In this document: in pieces, positions 8,988 to 17,915 of the stretch | How the letters are laid out: every line of letters begins with the position of its first letter | Numbering within the stretch: position 1 is the stretch's first letter | From: SYIM01 sp039800205 | Lineage (GTDB): Bacteria; Pseudomonadota; Gammaproteobacteria; Burkholderiales; Burkholderiaceae_E | DNA length: 59,268 nt | Assembly: GCA_039800205.1 (NCBI GenBank) | Contig: JBDLRB010000084.1 | Location: 1-59,268 of the forward strand | Reading direction: 5' to 3' | Made by a program: the position numbers and the translations under genes | The notes under the pieces: model-generated | Told to the model about the DNA's origin: nothing | Seen by the model: only the letters and a program-made list of their open reading frames with translations | The model's database searches: none

Positions 8988-10172
8988 CTAACCGAGCGTC
9001 GCGCTGCGATCGCGTGCCGAAAACCCGATGGGCGGGTCCCCCTCCATTGCGCGCCCGAACGCAATCACCTTGAAGAGCTCGCCCATCTCGGCTTCGGAGA
9101 CCAGTTGCTGCAACGCCTGGGCCTGCCGCGCCCGCTCGAGCACGCTGTCGGGCGTCTCGGCGGCAAAGTGCTCAAGCAGCCCGCAGCCCAGCAGAAAATG
9201 AGCCTGCGAGGTGTAACCGAGCAGATCCAGCCCGCTGGCCCGCGCCTCGTCATTCAAGGCGCTGAAATCGACATGTGTGGTGATATCGGATAAACCCGGC
9301 CACCAGAATGGATCGTGGTGGGTCCGATGACGGTAATGACAGATCAGGCTGCCCTGGTCCCGCTGAGGGTGATAGAGCTCGCGGGCCGGGAAACCGTAAT
9401 CGATCAACAGCATCGCCCCTCGGGTGAGACGCTCCCCGATCGTCCTCACCCAGTGCGCGGCCTGTTCGCCCAGCTCTGATCGATAGCAGCGTCCGAAGGC
9501 CTCGAACGGCCAGGTGCTCGCCTCGAGACGACGCCGAACCGCGGCATCAAAATGCGGGTCGGCCGGCTGCCGGCTCCACTCGAACCGCCCGTCTCGCTCG
9601 GTCACCCACCGCTCATAGACCCGCTCGTCAGACCATTCGAAGAGCCGAACCGGCATCGCATCGAGTACCTCGTTGCCCAGCACCACCCCCTCGAGCGTGT
9701 CCGGCAGGCGATCCAGCCACTCGACACGGTCGAAGAGATGCCGCGGCAGGTGCGTCTCAAGCCAGTGCTGCTGTCGACTGCGCAAATCGCCGGACACCTC
9801 GATCACCGCATAGCGCTCAGGCGGACAACCGGCCTCGGCGAGCGCAGTCAGAAGCTGCGCGGCCAGCGCACCGGTTCCGGCACCAAACTCCCAGATCACG
9901 GGTGCGACGGCGTCAAACCACTGGGCCAGCTGCGTTGCCAGGCACCGACCAAACAGCGGGCTCAACTCCGGGGCGGTCACGAAATCGCCGGCGGCACCAA
10001 ATCGCCGCTGACCCGCCACGTAATAACCCAGGCCGGGCTCATAGAGCGCGGATTGCATATAGCGATCGAACGGCAGCGCACCACCGGCCTGGGTGATCTG
10101 GTCTCGCAACACGACCATCAGCGCTCGCGACAGCGCGATCTGGTCAGCATCGGGTTCAGGCAGGGTGCTCAT
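8988..10172 (-). CDS. SAM-dependent methyltransferase, MidA/NDUFAF7 family (COG1565)
   Basis: 394-residue class I methyltransferase. Residues ~35-75 carry the family-specific segment GGALPFDRYMQSALYEPGLGYY, visible as LPFDRYM and EPGLGYY, followed by GDFVTAPE. SAM-binding motif I is EFGAGTGALA (~95-104), and VVLGNEVLDAMPV is the conserved post-II block. The mitochondrial homologue NDUFAF7 dimethylates an arginine of complex I subunit NDUFS2; the bacterial substrate is unproven. It diverges from the folM operon across 188 bases. Together with the NDUFA9-like gene at 4485, this is the second complex I-related protein family in the window. Confidence 0.9.
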   Translation of the reverse strand: MSTLPEPDADQIALSRALMVVLRDQITQAGGALPFDRYMQSALYEPGLGYYVAGQRRFGAAGDFVTAPELSPLFGRCLATQLAQWFDAVAPVIWEFGAGTGALAAQLLTALAEAGCPPERYAVIEVSGDLRSRQQHWLETHLPRHLFDRVEWLDRLPDTLEGVVLGNEVLDAMPVRLFEWSDERVYERWVTERDGRFEWSRQPADPHFDAAVRRRLEASTWPFEAFGRCYRSELGEQAAHWVRTIGERLTRGAMLLIDYGFPARELYHPQRDQGSLICHYRHRTHHDPFWWPGLSDITTHVDFSALNDEARASGLDLLGYTSQAHFLLGCGLLEHFAAETPDSVLERARQAQALQQLVSEAEMGELFKVIAFGRAMEGDPPIGFSARDRSATLG

Positions 10173-10360
10173 GTCATGAAGAGGCTCATCGAGCCCGGAA
10201 GTCTAGTGGATCCGCCCAAGCGCCTGGGTCCGGACAGGGCCCGTGGCAGCGGCTCGATGCAAATGCTTTACACTCGCAAGCGATCCGCAGGCGCCTTTGC
10301 GTTGCGCCCCTGCCTGGGTCCTCATCGTCCTGCAGCCGAAACCTTACTGCGTCCCAAGCC

Positions 10361-11107
10361 ATGTCCAGCCCGATGCCCGTCGCCCTCGTCACCGGCGCTG
10401 CCCGCCGGATCGGCGCAGCCATCGCCGACCACCTTCACCGACAGGGCTTTGACGTCATCGTGCATTATCGGCATTCCGAGGCGGCGGCCCGGGCGCAGGT
10501 CGAGCGGCTGTGCCGCCTTCGCGCCGGCTCTGCACGAGCGTTGGGGGCCGATCTCACCCGCGCGGCGGACTGCGCCCAGCTGGTCCAGGACGCGCTGGCG
10601 TGGCGGGGCCGTCTGGATGCGCTCGTCAATAATGCGTCCAGTTTTTTTCGGACGCCGCTTGACCAGGCGGACGAGCACAGCTGGTCGACCCTGATCGATG
10701 GCAACCTGAAGGCGGCCTTCTTCGTGAGTCGTGCGGCCGCACCGGCGCTGCGCGCGCAGCGCGGCGCGATCGTCAATCTCTGTGATGTACACACCGAGCG
10801 CCCCTTGCCCGGGTTTTCGATCTACACCGCCGCCAAGGCCGGTATCGTCTCACTCACCCGCTCGCTCGCGCTCGAGCTCGCCCCGGCGGTTCGGGTCAAT
10901 GCGGTCTCTCCCGGCTCGCTCACCTGGCCCGAAGAGGACATTTTCTCCGAGGCCGAGCGCACGGCTGCTGAGGCCGCCATACCGCTTGCCCGGATCGGCA
11001 CGGGCGAGGACATTGCCCGCGCGGTACATTTCCTGATCGCCGGCAACGACTACATTACCGGGCAGGTGCTGAATGTGGATGGCGGTGCCAGTCTGGTGAG
11101 CCATTGA
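10361..11107 (+). CDS. folM: Pteridine reductase / dihydromonapterin reductase-like SDR
   Basis: 248-residue classical SDR with the NADPH-type TGAARRIG loop (residues 11-18), VNNASSFFRTP, and the catalytic YTAAK. The doubled arginine after the glycine motif, the NNASSFF block and the DVHTERP strand are typical of PTR1/FolM proteins that reduce dihydropteridines to tetrahydropteridines. The context supports this strongly: folB follows after 37 bases. The whole set (folM, folB, ttcA, ubiB) is head-to-tail. The alternative, a generic 3-oxoacyl-ACP-type SDR, is less likely. An unpaired promoter region of 188 bases lies upstream. Confidence 0.85.
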   Translation: MSSPMPVALVTGAARRIGAAIADHLHRQGFDVIVHYRHSEAAARAQVERLCRLRAGSARALGADLTRAADCAQLVQDALAWRGRLDALVNNASSFFRTPLDQADEHSWSTLIDGNLKAAFFVSRAAAPALRAQRGAIVNLCDVHTERPLPGFSIYTAAKAGIVSLTRSLALELAPAVRVNAVSPGSLTWPEEDIFSEAERTAAEAAIPLARIGTGEDIARAVHFLIAGNDYITGQVLNVDGGASLVSH

Positions 11108-11144
11108 GCGTGCAGCACCCCCGTCAGATCGCGGACCGCTTCGC

Positions 11145-11519
11145 ATGAACCTTCATCTTCCTGAGTGCTACCGGCTGCAGGTGCAGGGCATTGAAATCGA
11201 CTGCTACCTGGGCGTCTATGCCCATGAGCAAGCCCAACGCCGACCCATCCGGATCGACGTCGACCTGTATGTCCCCATTCACGACGACGCCGCAGAGGGC
11301 GACGATCTGGCCGGCACGGTCAACTACGAACAGGTCGTCGACGCCGTCGAGCGGATTGTCGGGTCGCGCCGGTTCAAGCTGATCGAATCCCTCTGCTCAA
11401 CGCTCGCGGACGATCTGGCCGGCCTCGCCGGTGTGCGGGCGCTTCGGGTCGAAATCACCAAACCGCATCCAATGCCGCGCGCCGCATCGGTCAGCGTGGA
11501 GCTCTGGAGATTACCGTGA
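11145..11519 (+). CDS. folB: Dihydroneopterin aldolase
   Basis: Converts 7,8-dihydroneopterin to 6-hydroxymethyl-dihydropterin and glycolaldehyde in folate synthesis; cytoplasmic octamer in the family. The 124 residues include the GVYAHEQ segment with the catalytic-site glutamate, the VNYEQVVDAV helix, the IESLCSTLAD helix with the conserved Glu, and the closing VEITKPHPMPRAASVSVEL strand (read as TKPHPMP). The start at 11145 is an ATG; the stop overlaps the GTG start of ttcA by four bases (GTGA), implying translational coupling. Confidence 0.93.
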   Translation: MNLHLPECYRLQVQGIEIDCYLGVYAHEQAQRRPIRIDVDLYVPIHDDAAEGDDLAGTVNYEQVVDAVERIVGSRRFKLIESLCSTLADDLAGLAGVRALRVEITKPHPMPRAASVSVELWRLP

Positions 11520-12472
11520 ACGCACCCGACCCGGCACTGGGCCGCGAACACCGGATTGCGCGCGAGCGCAATAAATTGCACAAGCGACTGTTGCGGCTGA
11601 CCGGACAGGCGATTGCCGACTACGCGATGATCGGCGAGGGCGATCGTGTGATGGTGTGCCTGTCGGGGGGCAAGGACAGCTACGGCATGCTCGATCTGCT
11701 GCTCACCTTGCGCGAGCGCGCGCCCATCGAATTCGAGATCATCGCGGTCAACCTCGACCAGAAGCAGCCCGGGTTCCCGGAACACGTGCTGCCGAATTAC
11801 CTGCGCGGTCGAGGCGTGCCCTTTCACATCGAGGAACAGGACACCTACTCGATCGTCACGCGGGTGATCCCTGAGGGTCGAACCCTGTGCTCGCTGTGCT
11901 CGAGACTGCGGCGCGGCATCCTCTACCGGGTCGCCGACGAACTCGGCGCAACACGCATCGCACTGGGACATCACCGCGATGACATCCTCGCGACTTTTTT
12001 CCTGAACCTCTTCTATGGCGGCAAGATGAAAGCCATGCCGCCCAAGCTCGTGTCCGACGATGGCCGGCACGTGGTGATCCGCCCGCTCGCCTACGTCCGT
12101 GAATCGGATCTGACCGAATACGCCCAATGGCGCGAATTCCCGATCATCCCCTGCACACTGTGCGGTTCGCAGGACAACCTGAAGCGACGTGAGGTCGGGC
12201 GGATGATTGCCGAATGGCAAAAGCGCCATCCCGGCCGGGTCGAGAACATCTTCTCCGCGCTGGCATCGGTTGCGCCGTCCCACCTCCTCGATCGAACGCT
12301 TTACGACTTTGCATCGATCGAGGCCTCCGGCAACCCGGATCCCGACGGCGACATCGGCTTCGATGTGGACCGCGATCTCGAACGTGCGATGGATCTTCCC
12401 TCCGAACCGCCCATGGCGACCGACGACCCGCCAGGCACTGCAGCCACGATCCGGGTGGTCCGTCTCCCATGA
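11516..12472 (+). CDS. ttcA: tRNA 2-thiocytidine(32) synthetase TtcA
   Basis: ATP-dependent thiolation of cytidine 32 in the tRNA anticodon loop. The PP-loop SGGKDS is at residues 50-55. The cysteines that bind the [4Fe-4S] cluster are present as CSLC (Cys125, Cys128) and CTLC (Cys213, Cys216), and the GHHRDD loop is intact. At 318 residues it is close to the E. coli protein; the last ~25 residues are a polar tail. The GTG start is embedded in the folB stop (GTGA) and the stop is embedded in the ubiB start (ATGA), so it is coupled on both sides. Confidence 0.95.
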   Translation: MNAPDPALGREHRIARERNKLHKRLLRLTGQAIADYAMIGEGDRVMVCLSGGKDSYGMLDLLLTLRERAPIEFEIIAVNLDQKQPGFPEHVLPNYLRGRGVPFHIEEQDTYSIVTRVIPEGRTLCSLCSRLRRGILYRVADELGATRIALGHHRDDILATFFLNLFYGGKMKAMPPKLVSDDGRHVVIRPLAYVRESDLTEYAQWREFPIIPCTLCGSQDNLKRREVGRMIAEWQKRHPGRVENIFSALASVAPSHLLDRTLYDFASIEASGNPDPDGDIGFDVDRDLERAMDLPSEPPMATDDPPGTAATIRVVRLP

Positions 12473-14043
12473 GGCTCCTTCGGCTCGCCCGCATCCTGTT
12501 TGTGATCTGGCGTTTTGGCCTGGACGAGATGGCTGCGACCGGCGCGGCGGCGACCCTTGGCTCGGGCTGGCTGCTGAAGCTGGCCCGTTTACTGAGGCTC
12601 GGCCGAAAACTCGACGCCCCGCGCGGCGAGCGCCTGCGGCAGGCGCTTGAATCGCTGGGGCCCATCTTCATCAAGTTCGGTCAGGTGTTATCCACCCGGC
12701 GCGACCTGCTTCCGAGCGATCTGGCCAACGAACTCGCCCGGCTGCAGGATCGTGTGCCGCCCTTTCCGGGCGAGATTGCGGTTCGTGAAATCGAACTGGG
12801 CCTGGGTCAATCCATTGATCAACTCTTCACCGAGTTTGACCGGACCCCGGTCGCTTCGGCCTCGATCGCGCAAGTTCATTTTGCCCGGCTGCCCGATGGC
12901 AAACCGGTTGCCGTCAAGGTGCTGCGACCGGACATGGCCGATGTGATCGACCGTGATCTCGCCCTGCTGCGCACCGTCGGACAGTTGCTCGTGAAAGTAT
13001 CGGCGGACGCGCGGCGACTGCGCCCGCTCGAAGTAATCGATGAATTCGACAACTATCTCCACGACGAGCTGGACCTGGTGCGCGAGGCGGCCAACGCCGC
13101 GCAACTGCGACGCAATTTCGCCGATGGGGCGCTCTTGCGCATCCCCGAGGTGCACTGGGACTGGTGCGCCACCAACGTTTTCACGATGGAGCGTATGCAC
13201 GGCATCCCGATCGGGCAGATCGATCGCATGCGCGAGGCCGGGATCGATTTGAAGAGACTCTCGCGCGAAGGCGTTGAGATCTTCTTCACGCAGGTGTTCC
13301 GGCACGGCTTCTTTCACGCGGACATGCACCCCGGCAATATCCTGGTGGGTGACCAGGGCGAGGATTTCAACCGCTACATCGCCCTCGATTTCGGGATCGT
13401 CGGAACGCTCTCAGAGTTCGACAAGAACTATCTCGCACAAAATTTTCTCGCGTTTTTCCAGCGCGACTATCGACGGGTCGCGGAACTGCACATCGAATCG
13501 GGCTGGGTCCCCGCGCAGACCCGGGTCGAGTCGCTCGAAGGCGCGGTGCGGGCCTGCTGCGAACCGTTCTTCGATCGCCCGCTGAGGGAGATTTCGCTCG
13601 GACTGGTGCTGCTGCGGCTTTTTCAGGCCTCCCGCCGATTCAATGTCGAGATTCAGCCTCAGCTGGTACTCCTGCAAAAGACGCTCCTCAATATCGAAGG
13701 CCTCGGCCGACAACTCGACCCGGACCTCGATCTGTGGGTGACCGCAAAGCCAATCCTCGAGCGCTGGATGGCCGAGCAGATTGGCTGGGAGGGGCTCGTG
13801 TCGCGACTCAAGCTGGAAGCCCGGCAGTGGTCCACCCTGCTGCCTCAGTTACCCCGCTTGACGCACGCTGCACTGGCCGCGCAGGCTCGGTCGGGTGCCC
13901 GATCGGCTCGATCGGAGACGCTCGAAACGCTGCTTGAGGGCCAGCGCCGCATGCGAACGACCTTGCGTATCCTGATCGCGCTTGCGCTCGTGCTCGCAGC
14001 GCTACAACTGGCGCCCTGGATCACCGGCCTCACAGTACGGTGA
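12469..14043 (+). CDS. ubiB: UbiB/AarF atypical kinase for ubiquinone biosynthesis
   Basis: Protein-kinase-like ATPase needed for ubiquinone assembly, attached to the inner membrane. The 524-residue product shows the family-specific KxGQ motif (Lys69-Gln72), the alanine/serine-rich nucleotide loop ASASIAQVH, VAVKVLRP, the HADMHPGN catalytic loop and the LDFG magnesium loop. A hydrophobic C-terminal helix (RILIALALVLAALQLAPW) is the membrane anchor. The frame is open 255 bases further upstream, but the ATG at 12469 overlaps the ttcA stop as ATGA and gives the standard N-terminus. It ends an apparent four-gene folate/tRNA/quinone operon. Confidence 0.93.
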   Translation: MRLLRLARILFVIWRFGLDEMAATGAAATLGSGWLLKLARLLRLGRKLDAPRGERLRQALESLGPIFIKFGQVLSTRRDLLPSDLANELARLQDRVPPFPGEIAVREIELGLGQSIDQLFTEFDRTPVASASIAQVHFARLPDGKPVAVKVLRPDMADVIDRDLALLRTVGQLLVKVSADARRLRPLEVIDEFDNYLHDELDLVREAANAAQLRRNFADGALLRIPEVHWDWCATNVFTMERMHGIPIGQIDRMREAGIDLKRLSREGVEIFFTQVFRHGFFHADMHPGNILVGDQGEDFNRYIALDFGIVGTLSEFDKNYLAQNFLAFFQRDYRRVAELHIESGWVPAQTRVESLEGAVRACCEPFFDRPLREISLGLVLLRLFQASRRFNVEIQPQLVLLQKTLLNIEGLGRQLDPDLDLWVTAKPILERWMAEQIGWEGLVSRLKLEARQWSTLLPQLPRLTHAALAAQARSGARSARSETLETLLEGQRRMRTTLRILIALALVLAALQLAPWITGLTVR

Positions 14044-14106
14044 TTGACGCCCGTGATCGGGCCCCGAATACAATCCGCGAAATTCACAACACCTGGGGAT
14101 TTCGCA

Positions 14107-15567
14107 ATGCTGCTGACACTCGTCGCTGTTTATCTGGCGGTCTCAGTCGTGATTGGCCTGCTGGCTGCGCGTCGCGTGCACTCGGCGTCGGACTACATCA
14201 CCGCCGGCCGCAACCTGCCGATGCCCGTCGTCATGGCCATGGTCTTTGCCACCTGGTTTGGCTCCGAGACCGTCCTGGGCATCTCTGCAACCTTCCTCGA
14301 AGAAGGCTTTCGCGGCCTGATCTCCGACCCGCTGGGCGCATCGCTGTGCCTGGTCCTGTTCGGACTCGTTTTCGCCCTGCCGCTCTATCGGATGAAGCTC
14401 CTCACGCTGGGGGATTTCTTCCGGCGTCGCTTCGATCGGCGGATCGAACTGATCGTGTCGATCTGCATCGTGTTCTCGTATCTTGGCTGGGTCGCAGCGC
14501 AGGTGACCGCACTGGGCCTGGTCTTCAATGTCCTGTCGAACGATGTCGTGTCGATGAACATGGGCATGATCATCGGTGCTGCGGTTGTGTTGACCTACAC
14601 GCTGTTTGGCGGCATGTGGTCGGTGGCCGTGACGACCTTCGTTCAGATGATCGTGATCGTGGTCGGTCTGCTGGTCGTCACCGCGCTGGCCGGCGATATG
14701 GCGGGCGGCCTCCCGGCGGTCATCGCCAAGGCGTCGGCCGAGGGCAAGTTCGCCTTTCTGCCTGAGCTCGACCTGATCGACATCCTGGGCTGGACCGCAG
14801 CGCTGGTCACGATGGCACTCGGCTCGATTCCTCAGCAGGACGTGTTCCAGCGGGTGAACTCGTCACGCAACGAGACCGTTGCCGTCTGGGCCACCACGCT
14901 GGGCGGCGTGGCCTATTTCTTCTTTGCCTTCATCCCGCTGTTCCTCGCGTTCTCCGCGAGCATGATCGACCCCGAAATGACCAAGAAGCTGATGGCGGAC
15001 GACTCGCAGTTGGTCCTGCCCACGCTGGTCGTGACCCACATGCCCTTCTGGGTCCAGGTGGTGTTCTTCGGCGCATTGCTGTCGGTCATCATGAGCACCG
15101 CATCGGGCACCCTGCTCGCGCCCTCGGTCACCTTTGCTGAAAACGTGCTGCGGGGCTTTGTGCCGCACATGAGCGACCGGCAGCTGCTGGTCAGCACCCG
15201 AACGACGGTGTTCGTATTCACGCTGATGGTGACGACGTATGCCGTACTGACCGATGCCAGCATCCATACGATGGTGGAGAACGCCTACCGGATCACGCTC
15301 GCCGGCGCCTTCATACCGCTTGCCGCCGGTCTGTTCTGGCGCCGGGCCAGCAATCTGGGTGCGCTGCTGTCGGTCTTCTTCGGGCTCGCGACCTGGTTAC
15401 TGCTCGAACTCTCGGTCGATGAAGAGGCTCTGATCGTCGAGCCCCAGCTGGTCGGTCTGGTCTTCAGCCTGGCGGGGATGATCGTCGGATCGCTACTGCA
15501 ACCCAATCCTCACGCGGACCGGCCGCATGGCATGGGCGAGCATGCGCACCGCCCCGTGAGCGGCTGA
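14107..15567 (+). CDS. Sodium:solute symporter family (SSS) transporter
   Basis: 486-residue inner-membrane protein with about 13 hydrophobic segments. It starts VAVYLAVSVVIGLLAARR, followed by the SSS hallmark DYITAGRNLPMP and ATWFGSETVLG with unwound helix 1, GDFFRRRF, and the helix-8 motif SIPQQDVFQR. Relatives import proline, pantothenate, sugars or choline-like solutes using the sodium gradient. The sequence does not identify the substrate. I use the ATG at 14107 because the frame upstream to 14044 adds non-hydrophobic residues; a TACAAT hexamer lies about 30 bases before it. The C-terminus is histidine-rich and cytoplasmic. Confidence 0.87.
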   Translation: MLLTLVAVYLAVSVVIGLLAARRVHSASDYITAGRNLPMPVVMAMVFATWFGSETVLGISATFLEEGFRGLISDPLGASLCLVLFGLVFALPLYRMKLLTLGDFFRRRFDRRIELIVSICIVFSYLGWVAAQVTALGLVFNVLSNDVVSMNMGMIIGAAVVLTYTLFGGMWSVAVTTFVQMIVIVVGLLVVTALAGDMAGGLPAVIAKASAEGKFAFLPELDLIDILGWTAALVTMALGSIPQQDVFQRVNSSRNETVAVWATTLGGVAYFFFAFIPLFLAFSASMIDPEMTKKLMADDSQLVLPTLVVTHMPFWVQVVFFGALLSVIMSTASGTLLAPSVTFAENVLRGFVPHMSDRQLLVSTRTTVFVFTLMVTTYAVLTDASIHTMVENAYRITLAGAFIPLAAGLFWRRASNLGALLSVFFGLATWLLLELSVDEEALIVEPQLVGLVFSLAGMIVGSLLQPNPHADRPHGMGEHAHRPVSG

Positions 15568-15590
15568 ATCACACCCGCGTCCGGCCGCCC

Positions 15591-16466
15591 TTAGCGCTTG
15601 ACGATTTCGATCCCAGCCAGCCGGGCGAAATCGCTCTGATAGCCGCGCAGCACGCCGGTCATATGCCGTCGCTGCGCGGCGCTTGCCGTGTTCAACATCA
15701 TCGCCGTCAAACGGTCACCATTGGCGCTGTTGGCGGCAATGCGCGCGAGCCGCTCGGGGTCGCGGCTTTCAAAAAGCCCGGACAGGTAGTCGCGACTCCA
15801 TTGTTCGGCCAGTGGGGCAGCGGGGCGCTCACGCTCGATCCGGCGCAACAGCGCCACAAAATCACGACCACGCGCCAGACGCTCCTCGACCCAGGCCGTC
15901 TCATCGGACGGAAAACGCTCTGCAAGCGAACGAATCTCGGTGCGCTGCGCGGGCTCGAGCTTGCCGAGCATGGTTTCCATGCGCTCGGCCCAGCGTTGGG
16001 CGCGGGCGTCGGTCCGGGCTTTCAGGTCCGGCGAGGCATATTTCGCCCGTAGCTCTTCGGCTTCCCGATCCAGACGCCGCGCCAGCCGATCAACCTGCGA
16101 GGGCTCGAGCGTGAGCGCGAGCGCAGCCAGATCCGGCGCCAGCCGGTCCGCGAGCGGCTGCCAGAACGCCAGCACGTCCTCTCGCCAGCGCATGACCTGA
16201 TCAGACGCCAGGGTCGAGGACACCTGCACACTCGCCTGATCGAGTTTCGCGACGTACTGGGGCAATTGCGTGGTCCGATGCCACTGGTGCAACGCATCCA
16301 GCCGTCTGGAGACATCGGCGCGCTGTTTCTCATTGAGCGGGATATAACGCTCAATCCGCCACATCGAGAGCCAGGGCAGAAGCTCGTAACCGAACCGGGT
16401 CATCGTACAGGCCGACAGGCTGGCCCACAGCAGGGCCAGCGCGAGCCAGCGTGTCCAGTTCCGCAT
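15591..16466 (-). CDS. DUF6279 family lipoprotein
   Basis: 291-residue predicted lipoprotein. The ATG at 16466 has a strong AGGGGGAG ribosome site and gives a signal peptide ending in the lipobox LSAC (Cys20); the frame extends ten codons further without need. The mature part is almost entirely charged alpha-helix, with blocks such as WRIERYIPLNEKQR, the start typical of DUF6279, and many Arg/Glu/Ala heptad-like runs. It is probably anchored to the outer membrane facing the periplasm. Function is unknown. It is divergent from glmU with 56 bases between the two starts. Confidence 0.8.
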   Translation of the reverse strand: MRNWTRWLALALLWASLSACTMTRFGYELLPWLSMWRIERYIPLNEKQRADVSRRLDALHQWHRTTQLPQYVAKLDQASVQVSSTLASDQVMRWREDVLAFWQPLADRLAPDLAALALTLEPSQVDRLARRLDREAEELRAKYASPDLKARTDARAQRWAERMETMLGKLEPAQRTEIRSLAERFPSDETAWVEERLARGRDFVALLRRIERERPAAPLAEQWSRDYLSGLFESRDPERLARIAANSANGDRLTAMMLNTASAAQRRHMTGVLRGYQSDFARLAGIEIVKR

Positions 16467-16522
16467 GCTAAGCTCCCCCTTTGGCTGGAAACGCACTGCA
16501 ATTGATTGATTCTAAATAAAGT

Positions 16523-17896
16523 ATGAACATCGTGATCCTCGCTGCCGGCATGGGCCGGCGCATGCGCTCCTCGCTCCCCAAGGTACTTCACCCGATCGCC
16601 GGTCGACCGATGCTCGCCCACGTGATCGACCACGCCCGCCGCGTTTCGCCCGCCGCACGCATCATCGTAGTCTATGGGCACGGCGGTGAAAACGTTCCGC
16701 AGACAATCGGTGACGATACCCTGATCTGGGCGCTTCAGGCGCCGCAACTGGGGACCGGGCACGCCGTCATGCAGGCGGTGGCCTCGCTGGACGAATCGCA
16801 CCCGACGCTGGTGCTCTATGGCGATGTCCCGCTCACTCGGCCCGAAACCCTGGCTCGACTCGTGAGGGCCGCCACCGAAGGCCCGATGCCCGGCCTCGCG
16901 CTCCTCACCGTCGATCTCGAGGATCCCACCGGCTATGGCCGGATCGTGCGCGACGCGGACGGACGCATCGAACGAATCGTCGAACACCGCGACGCCGACG
17001 AGACCATCCGGGCCCTCCGTGAAGTCAACACCGGCATCCTGGTCGCGCCCACGGTCTCGCTCAAACGCTGGCTGACGCGCCTGGACAATCGCAATGCTCA
17101 GGGCGAGTACTACCTGACCGACATCGTCGCGCTCGCCGTGGCTGAAGCGTGTCCGGTGACCCACGCGCAACCCGACGACGTCTGGGAAACCCTGGGCGTC
17201 AACAGCCGCGCTCAGCTGGCCGAACTGGAACGCATTCACCAGGCCCAGGTCGCCCGACAGCTGATGGACGATGGCGTGTCGCTGGCGGACCCCGCACGGA
17301 TCGACGTCCGCGGTCAGCTCATCTGCGCGCAGGACGTTCACATCGACGTGAACTGTGTCTTCGAGGGCGCGGTTGAAGTGGGCCCCGGCGTTTCGATCGG
17401 CCCGAACTGCGTCATCCGCAATGCCCGGATCGCCGCCGGCGCGCAGGTCCTCGCCTTCACGCACATCGACGGCGCCCTTCTGGGCGAAGGGGCTCGAGTC
17501 GGGCCCTATGCTCGGCTACGACCCGGCACCGTACTGGGCGCAGACACCCATGTCGGCAATTTTGTCGAAATGAAGAACACCCGCATGGATGTCGGCTCAA
17601 AAGCCAACCACCTGGCCTACGTGGGTGACGCGCAAGTCGGTGCGCGGGTCAACATCGGTGCTGGAACGATCACCTGCAACTATGACGGCGTGAACAAGCA
17701 TCAGACCGTCATCGAAGACGATGCCTTCATTGGCAGTGACACCCAGCTGGTTGCGCCCGTACGGGTCGGTCGGGGAGCGACGCTGGGCGCCGGCACCACC
17801 CTCACGCGCGACGCCCCGGCCGATCAGCTGACCGTGTCACGGGCCAAGCAGATGACTGTTGCGGGCTGGAGCCGCCCGCAACGCAAGAAGAGCTGA
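16523..17896 (+). CDS. glmU: Bifunctional GlcNAc-1-P uridyltransferase / glucosamine-1-P acetyltransferase
   Basis: Makes UDP-GlcNAc, the precursor of peptidoglycan and LPS, in two cytoplasmic steps. The N-terminal uridyltransferase begins LAAGMGRRM at 6-14 and continues with LPKVLHPIAGRP, QLGTGHAV, YGDVPL and GYGRIVRD. The C-terminal left-handed beta-helix (~250-440) contains the hexapeptide repeats, GPYARLRPG, NFVEMKN, and the acetyltransferase site KANHLAYVGDA and GAGTITCNYDG. The 457-residue length is standard. It precedes glmS by 19 bases. The leader TAAATAAAGT before the ATG is AT-rich and lacks a clear Shine-Dalgarno. Confidence 0.97.
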   Translation: MNIVILAAGMGRRMRSSLPKVLHPIAGRPMLAHVIDHARRVSPAARIIVVYGHGGENVPQTIGDDTLIWALQAPQLGTGHAVMQAVASLDESHPTLVLYGDVPLTRPETLARLVRAATEGPMPGLALLTVDLEDPTGYGRIVRDADGRIERIVEHRDADETIRALREVNTGILVAPTVSLKRWLTRLDNRNAQGEYYLTDIVALAVAEACPVTHAQPDDVWETLGVNSRAQLAELERIHQAQVARQLMDDGVSLADPARIDVRGQLICAQDVHIDVNCVFEGAVEVGPGVSIGPNCVIRNARIAAGAQVLAFTHIDGALLGEGARVGPYARLRPGTVLGADTHVGNFVEMKNTRMDVGSKANHLAYVGDAQVGARVNIGAGTITCNYDGVNKHQTVIEDDAFIGSDTQLVAPVRVGRGATLGAGTTLTRDAPADQLTVSRAKQMTVAGWSRPQRKKS

Positions 17897-17915
17897 GAGC
17901 AGGGAGTCGCTCAAC

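Noticed and set aside
10244..10260. TGGCAG followed by TGC, resembling a sigma-54 promoter upstream of folM
   Set aside because: The -24/-12 spacing is off by about two bases and the -12 element is poor; no enhancer-binding regulator is nearby.
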